A stretch of DNA of 64,000 nt, taken from assembly GCA_951394405.1 (NCBI GenBank), contig OX596338.1:3968001-4032000 (forward strand), read 5' to 3'. Positions within the stretch are counted from its first letter, which is position 1, and each line of letters begins with the position of its first letter. Below the pieces are notes generated by a model. That model was given only the letters and a program-made list of their open reading frames with translations. It searched no databases and was not told the origin of the DNA. The DNA is from Coprinellus micaceus. Its lineage: Eukaryota > Basidiomycota > Agaricomycetes > Agaricales > Psathyrellaceae. The position numbers were made by a program, and so were the translations under genes. Shown here one piece after another: positions 57,793 to 64,000 of this stretch.

Positions 57793-60700
57793 TGTGAAGC
57801 AGGTCCGGGCACTACAGGGGGATATGCGGGATTTCGATGGACGAAGTCCCGATGAACGGTTGGGTGCGGGGGAGTAAGGTCGGTGGGGAAGAAACCGCGG
57901 AGTTCTTTTGTATGCGTCGAGGAACTCCTATGTTCCGACACTTCCTACCCGGACGGTTTGCAGGCTGCCCAAGGAGCTCGATGGGATGATGGCGATAAAG
58001 GAGGGGATGGATTGGACAGGGGTTTTTGCCATCTCCGAGGCCTTGAGCCTTTGTCATCGTCGTCATTCGAGATCCCAATGCTCTCCTTCGAACCTAATAG
58101 CAAAGCGAGTGGAAGGCACGCCGTGCGACGGTGTGCTGCGTGGATGGTGGTTGGAGGCGCGGAGGGGTGGAATGGACCTGGAGGGTGGAATTGAAGCGAG
58201 GTGAGAGGAAGGAAGTCGATGTCGAGGCCATCTAGAAGGCGAAGGTGCGTAAATCATGAGGTTCGACCCTAAATACACTCAAGTAAAACCCACCTACCAC
58301 CGCCTAAATCCTGGCTCTCTCTCCGCAACCCACCGGCATTCTCAACCCCCTATCACCCTCTGTTTCTGCGTTCGCACTCCCCGTCTACTCACGCCTCGGT
58401 ACGGCCCACCCCGTCGCTCCCCATCCTCTCCCTCTCAAGCCGCAACCTATTGCAGGCAACGACGACTTCTTCATTGGCACTCTATGGAATTGCCATCCGC
58501 ATCCGCTCTCTCTACTCCGTCTACACACATCCACAACTCCGTGAACGACGAAACGGCCGACGACTATCGCGGTCATCGCCCCCCACCCACACCCGCTCGC
58601 AGCGTCTCCGACACCCTACTCGGGGCACAAACACCCCGTCTCCATGCACGTCGATACGCACCGGCCTCAACTCCCCATCTACCCTCGTCGTCCCATCCAC
58701 GAGCCGCGCACTCCCAGCATGCAAGTGCGCATCTCCACATGAATGATATCCATGCTCTCGCTCCCGGGCATTCGCTCCTTCTCCCCTTCCGTCGACGTTC
58801 GACCCCTGCTCCCACAACTCGTACTGGCCATCCTCCCACCCATCTCATCCTCCATCAGCGCCTAACCCAACCTCACCCCGTCCCCCCCTCCTCCCCTGAG
58901 AGTTGTCCATGGCCCTCTCGATGCCCCGTCGGGGCGGCGGGCGTTGAGCCGAGTTTGCGTACGGCGAACGTGTCGTTTCGGAGGCGGAGACGTGTAGGTG
59001 GGGGTGTGGAGATGCGTGGTGGTTGAGGAGACGCGTGGTGGGTGTGGGAGCGCCTCGGGCGTTGGCTTCAAGGGTTGTGTCGTGAAGTATCGGGTTCTCG
59101 TCTAGCGTGCGGGTGGGTCTCGAGGCGGTGCTGTGGTCGTCGACGTGATGGTTGAAGGGAGCGAGGTAAGGGATCGGATGTGGGAGGTACCGTTTCCAGG
59201 CTCCGTGGTATCGTCGATATTGAAGGGCCTTGGGGTTCTTCGGCATTTCGTCGAGGGGGTGTTGACTGACCTGGAGGTCTGTCGATTCGAGTCGGGGTGA
59301 ATTGAAGCGCCAAATGCGTCGACGGAATGGGTGGGGGGTACGGAGGTAGAGGACATGCAGTCACGGTGATGAGATGGGCTGGACCGAAATAGGTGAGTGG
59401 CAAGTCCTCTCGAAGACAATAGGTTGGTACTTACATGCCTCGTCCGTAAATTCGCTGACGGAGGGGAGAAAAGGTATATGGAGGACCTCAGTCCCACCCA
59501 CTCGCTTTCTCGCTGTCGTCTCTTCCTGCCTCCTTCCTGCCATCGCCCTCCTACAATCCTCTCTTCGTTCCTTCCATCCCAAGCTTCCCGACCGTCCCTC
59601 AACGCGCTCCCACACCCACTCCCACCGTTGGTCCAGGTCCTGTTCTATCCTGCAATCAATGTCCGTCGAGGCGGCCTTTCTTTCGTGTGTTGCGCCTATA
59701 CCCCGCCTCGCTGGTTGGCTCGTTGGCGTGTATTCGGACGTTCGGCGTTCGGGGCGCGATAATGTGTTGCAGGGGAAGTTAGACATCGCTAGGTTTCGGG
59801 TTTGAGGCGGGCTTTGGTGTCGAGGTGAGATGGCAGGACAGGTGCTTTCCGGTGGGGCTGGGGTTTCTGGGGTGCGTCGGGAGTCGTTGAAAGTATAGAG
59901 CGAAGGGGAGGGGGTTTGAGTGGGCTTGCGGAGCCGGGTGAGTCGAGGGGAGGGTGTCGACTCTAGTCGGAAAGGCGGGGAAGCAAGTTGGGCAGGGGTG
60001 AGCGTATGCATTTCTGGGGATCCTCAACACGCTCGCGGATCGGCGGTCGGGCTCTTCGGGTAACTGGTGAGGTCTTGATGCTGGGTATTGGAGGTAGAGC
60101 GAGCGGTGTGGTGGCGTTGGTTGGAGGTGGTGGCGACGGAGAGGGAGGATGTGTAGGTTCAGTGCACAAACACTTGTCGTCGTGTGCACGGCCACGCCGG
60201 TCTGGGCGTTCAGGCCCCAATTCCTTTGCAAACACTGGAAACGGGGTGAGTTACACGTAACGATGGATGTGTACTACGATTACACTGACCTCGTTTGTGG
60301 TTCCATAAAGGAGGGGTTGAACTCGACAGGGGTTCACAATTTGACATTCGAAATAGTCGTACGGTGGTAGATGTAGATGGCCGTCACCTTGGATCCAATA
60401 CGCCTATGCCCATGCGTTGTGAGGTGTCCCACCTTCCTAGCGGCCCTGACGAAGCTGTCGTCCAACGGCATGCGGGAGGTGGAGGGCACTGTACCCGCGT
60501 AGATAGACAATATCGACTGTCAAATCTCTGGACGCAAATCTCAGGCTGCTATGATGTCAGAACAAAGAATGTCGCAGAGATTGTGAGCATGTTCTAGGTG
60601 ATGACATCGTTGAGGGTCCCAGACCAGTGAGGAGCTGGCGTTGTGAAACCAACTGAGACTCGAGGGCAAGGGGTGTTGAAGGGCGTCCAGTATGGGGGAT

Positions 60701-61173
60701 AGAAACCGGTGACAAGTGTGATTAATGGGCATAGTTGACGAATATCGATGTACGATGTCCGCTTAGGCTTGTAGGGCAGCTCGAAAACTGGGGATAAAGG
60801 AAGAATCGTAGCGACAGTGGTGGTTTGAGAAGAAGAGACGCTGGTGCCAAGCACGCGGCAGCGGTTCTTGATTGTTTGAAACTCCGAAGGGAGGCCAAGC
60901 CGGAGCGCCGTCAGCGGCTGACCTTCGCAACTTGGAACTACTAAGCGCCCACGGCCCCATTTCTGCTTGACTTCTCATTCTCATCATCTAATCTCCGTAT
61001 ACGTGGGGCGGCGTTCACCGCTACTCTACTTCATCGGTCGTCTTCAGTTGCTCTCCCCTCTCTCCCCAATCTCTTTCGTCTAGAAGTCGCGGCTCTTACA
61101 ACCCTGGCTGTAAGTGCTAGGAGGATATGTTCACAATCGGGCTTTTTGTTACCTGGATCTCGTTTTATAGTGC
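57793..61173. other. Long intergenic stretch with alternating strand composition
   Basis: About 3.4 kb without a gene I can support. From about 58.2 to 60.2 kb the plus strand switches between C-rich and G-rich blocks (C-rich 58.3-58.9, G-rich 58.95-59.45, C-rich 59.48-59.66, G-rich 59.75-60.15). Long open frames here (for example 58256-59026 plus) are rich in P, R, H and S because of this bias. I reject them as genes. Confidence 0.4.
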
Positions 61174-63993
61174 ATGCTCAACGCAGGGAAGATCGGTTAC
61201 GGCCCACGACCGCCATCTTTGAGCCTCGATAAGGTCATTAACCAGCAATTTACAACAGACGAGGCACGCTACCACGCCGCCTCATTGGTGTGCTTACAGC
61301 GTTCGAAGGGTCTCGGGTGGCTATATCAGCTGGACGGGCGAACATACTACTCCCCTACCTGCTATAGGCCCAACGTTAAGGTTCCCCCCACTCCAGATCC
61401 CACCACGACTTCAGCCGGTGGTGACCAAACTACACGGGACCGTCAAATAAGCCACTTCCGGCAACCCCAATGGGCCACCAAACATTGGGCTTTTCTCGCT
61501 TTCACCCCCATCCTCCCAGATCTGGCAGCACCCCCTCTCTATCCTCTCCTTTATCCTCCAGGAATCGTCAACGATGCAGCAAGTGGTCCCCGTCCAGACC
61601 CCCACCGATGGAACCAATGGATCCAGCTCCAACGAGAAATCATCGAATCATCCAACATTCTCCTCGGACACTCCGGAGCACCCGCTCTTCGTGCTGCCTT
61701 ACCCCATCCCTGTAACAAAATAGAGCGACTTGTCGCTGCTAACGCATACAAGGGGAATGTGGGGGGGCTATATCACGACATCTGGCTGGCGCGCTCTTGG
61801 TTTGAGATCTGGCTTGGCTGCTTGTCCTACGCGATCGCAGTGAACAAGGCCCTAATCAACCAAACGAATGCTTTCCCCATGTCAAACACTCGCCTCCCCG
61901 TTCCCTGGGTCGAGCTTTTGCTAAGTCCACGCGAGCTCCACATCCAAGCCCAAGCAGCAGGACCTCTTCCGCCTCCTCCCCCCATTCAACGGAATGATCG
62001 GCCAAATCACCTTACGAACGGTGCCAACGGCGATGTCGACCCTGTCTTCGTCTCCAGCCTCAGAAACGCATGTGTTGCCGACTTCGATGGCTCGGTCGAG
62101 CGTGTTGGCTTATTTCTCGAGATCCCAGATGAAGCGACAGATATGGTCTCTATCGACTGGTTGGTGGAGTGCAGGATCCCCATCTGGTATCCCTGGGGAA
62201 CAAGAGAAGAAGAAATCGCCAAACGGTATCCCGTCTTTTCACGCTACAGGCCTCCCGCCGATGCCCTTTGGGTCACATCGCCTCCCCCTCACATGCCAGA
62301 GACAGGCGATCTAGCGGACCCTCCTTTCTTTGATCCGGACCTCATTTTTATCACCATGCGAGCAGATGCCACCTCTGGCTCAAATCCCCGGTTCACAAAG
62401 CGACGGGAGCTGTCAGAGGGCGATAAAAGCTGGAATGAGTTCTTCACCCTTGCGGAATCAACGGAACGATTGCTCCGGAAAACGGAGACTCTCGAGGCGG
62501 CGGAGGAACGCGAGGCCCGACACCTTAACCCACCCATTACACGACCAGAAACTACGTTTTACACATGGGACCGGACAATGCGTGGTTCATTCAAAAGGCG
62601 GATTTCAACCGACGAGGAACTGGAAGGGCTCTTCAAAGAGAACGGGCATTTTGGGAAGAAGCAAGCGCGCTACAATAGCTTTTATAACGAATGGGACTTG
62701 TGTAGGTACTGGGGACCACCGGACGACGATCAGCTCCTCTTCCGGGCCACAGTGCAGGCGAACATGAAAGGCACGGCGGTTCATGCAGAGTTGGTGTGGT
62801 GGAGAGTGTACTATGGCCTCCAGCCAAACCCATCCGCGTCACCCCTACCCAGCGCAGAGGAGTTCCCATACGCCTCTCAGGAGGAACCCTGCCTTTATCC
62901 TCGTCTTCAGGGGAAGTCACCCCAACCCCAATTCGAAGAATCGCTTCCAGATCTCGGCGCTCAGCCCGTGGGCCACCTCCAGTCTGACAGTTTCGCGAGC
63001 ATGGAGGATGGCGAAATTGCGGATTTGAACGTAGATCTAGAGCCCGTCGAAGATCTTTCCTGGATAGCCCGACGAGCATACCACTTCTTCGGCTTCACCC
63101 TTCCCCTGGATCGCAATCCACACAATTATCCAATCAGCGAACCCAATTCTCAGACACCCGCACACGCGCCTAGGCTCCTTGGCGTCCCAAAGACCCCAGC
63201 TACAGGGAGGTATTGGAATTCGGGGGAGGGACAGGCTATTATTCGCTTCGCCAAGTCTCTCGCCTCCAAGGATCCTCCAGAACCGTGGGCATGGGACTTA
63301 CACCGATGGAACGCGACTCCAGTCGCCGCACTTCCACTTTTCAAATCACTCAGGTCATTTTCAAGTGTAGTGGCGGTCCAGGTAGAGAAATGGGACAATG
63401 TCAAAGGCCGGTCAACCCCTGAGCTCTCATCACAGATGGAGACCATCTATTTCCTTGATACCCCTTCCAAGGACCGTGCATGGTTCATTGGGTGTACGCG
63501 CCCCGAGCTAGCTCTGGCCTTGTGTAGACTCGGACAGGATTTCGCCTCGGATCCCCTTTCCATCGCCTGGCATCTCGCCGAACATGGGGTGCCATTCTAC
63601 ACCTGGTTCAAGCGCCAACATGTTCAACCATTAGAAGATATCCGAAGGTCGCCTCACCTGATCCAGTTCCGCCTTGATAGCCAATTCCGATTCTCGAAGA
63701 TGGACTATGACGAGTACGTGCGAAGTCGGAGGCAGTTGCTCGACAGCTCTGCTGGCCGTGCCGCGTTGAAGGCGGGCGGAATTGTTTGGAGGGTCGCGAA
63801 GCAAGACATAGGGATACAGGCCGTTGTCTCGGGGGCACCGAGTCGGGAAGCTCTCGACGGTCAGAGAACCCTGCGTCGGGATGACGAAGGTAACTTCTTA
63901 GTTGATGACGGCCTGAACCAAGACGAGATTATGGCGATATGCGGCGAGTACGAGATAGGAATTCGTATGTTCACTCCCTTCTTCTCAGACTGA
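61174..63993 (+). CDS. Large intronless protein of unknown function (939 aa)
   Basis: A single uninterrupted frame from MLNAGKIGYGPRPPSLSLDK to GIRMFTPFFSD. That is unusual here, where most genes have many introns. Composition is that of a folded soluble protein: tryptophan-rich and proline-rich, with no signal peptide or membrane span. Notable stretches are LARSWFEIWLGCLSYAIAVN, VERVGLFLEIPDEATDMVSI, ECRIPIWYPWGTREEEIAKR, NSFYNEWDLCRYWGPPDDDQ and EHGVPFYTWFKRQH. I recognise no catalytic motif or named domain. I have an impression of similar large hypothetical proteins repeated in agaricomycete genomes near transposons, but cannot confirm it. The absence of introns may point to a recent or mobile origin. 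Confidence 0.75.
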   Translation: MLNAGKIGYGPRPPSLSLDKVINQQFTTDEARYHAASLVCLQRSKGLGWLYQLDGRTYYSPTCYRPNVKVPPTPDPTTTSAGGDQTTRDRQISHFRQPQWATKHWAFLAFTPILPDLAAPPLYPLLYPPGIVNDAASGPRPDPHRWNQWIQLQREIIESSNILLGHSGAPALRAALPHPCNKIERLVAANAYKGNVGGLYHDIWLARSWFEIWLGCLSYAIAVNKALINQTNAFPMSNTRLPVPWVELLLSPRELHIQAQAAGPLPPPPPIQRNDRPNHLTNGANGDVDPVFVSSLRNACVADFDGSVERVGLFLEIPDEATDMVSIDWLVECRIPIWYPWGTREEEIAKRYPVFSRYRPPADALWVTSPPPHMPETGDLADPPFFDPDLIFITMRADATSGSNPRFTKRRELSEGDKSWNEFFTLAESTERLLRKTETLEAAEEREARHLNPPITRPETTFYTWDRTMRGSFKRRISTDEELEGLFKENGHFGKKQARYNSFYNEWDLCRYWGPPDDDQLLFRATVQANMKGTAVHAELVWWRVYYGLQPNPSASPLPSAEEFPYASQEEPCLYPRLQGKSPQPQFEESLPDLGAQPVGHLQSDSFASMEDGEIADLNVDLEPVEDLSWIARRAYHFFGFTLPLDRNPHNYPISEPNSQTPAHAPRLLGVPKTPATGRYWNSGEGQAIIRFAKSLASKDPPEPWAWDLHRWNATPVAALPLFKSLRSFSSVVAVQVEKWDNVKGRSTPELSSQMETIYFLDTPSKDRAWFIGCTRPELALALCRLGQDFASDPLSIAWHLAEHGVPFYTWFKRQHVQPLEDIRRSPHLIQFRLDSQFRFSKMDYDEYVRSRRQLLDSSAGRAALKAGGIVWRVAKQDIGIQAVVSGAPSREALDGQRTLRRDDEGNFLVDDGLNQDEIMAICGEYEIGIRMFTPFFSD

Positions 63994-64000
63994 CTCAAGC

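Noticed and set aside
58256..59026. 256-codon plus-strand open frame
   Set aside because: P/R/H/S-rich translation of C-rich DNA, with equally long frames on the other strand.
36230..63993. Starship-type giant element
   Set aside because: No tyrosine-recombinase captain gene seen, and these elements are known from Pezizomycotina, not mushrooms.
1..64000. tRNA, rRNA and CRISPR features
   Set aside because: No convincing tRNA arms, rRNA sequence or spaced direct repeats found by eye; a tRNAscan run could overturn this for tRNAs.

Overview
This is nuclear DNA of a filamentous basidiomycete, almost certainly a mushroom-forming agaricomycete. Most genes carry several 45-60 base GT-AG introns. 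Recognisable genes include ATG15, TAN1, a Rap1-type Myb protein, F-box and BTB proteins, two DUF6593-like proteins, a cytochrome P450, a Plavaka transposase and two TET/JBP-type dioxygenases. I traced exon joins by hand for most of the smaller genes; lengths given as amino acids come from those joins.

Layout. The left half (about 0-25 kb) is mostly ordinary gene space: R1 (363-2186), two DUF6593-like genes (5712-6740, 7781-9029), R2 (9899-11179), ATG15, R3 (13919-14719), an F-box gene with a long acidic tail, TAN1 and a BTB gene that meet tail to tail, the Rap1-like gene, and a frameshifted second F-box gene. From 25.8 to 32.5 kb lie four more secreted repeat proteins (R4-R7). A P450 follows, split by a 282-base MITE-like insertion. 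From 36 kb to the end the window is mobile-element territory: a compact TET/JBP gene, a Plavaka transposase gene interrupted by a 2562-base foldback element, three small unrecognised genes, a second TET/JBP gene with a very long C-terminal extension, and an intronless 939-residue protein of unknown function.

The most striking content is the set of seven genes labelled R1-R7. All have an N-terminal signal peptide followed by acidic modules punctuated by single or paired arginines ([DE]-[AS]-R-[DE], E-R-[DE], R-R-[DE]); R4 has only traces of this. Five have a clear TATA box. Three look like precursors of membrane-active peptides. R6 carries four copies of a short cationic amphipathic segment, each ending near arginines, that resembles the aurein/citropin type of frog-skin peptide. 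R7 carries two copies of a glycine-rich, GxxxG-type segment ending in RR. R5 holds one strongly cationic amphipathic segment inside an acidic protein. Kex2-type processing is inferred, not shown.

The second system is the pairing of TET/JBP-type 2OG-Fe(II) dioxygenases (probable 5-methylcytosine oxidases) with transposons. Such genes are known to be expanded and transposon-linked in mushrooms. Here both copies keep the iron and 2-oxoglutarate ligands, and they flank a Plavaka gene that has itself been hit by another element.
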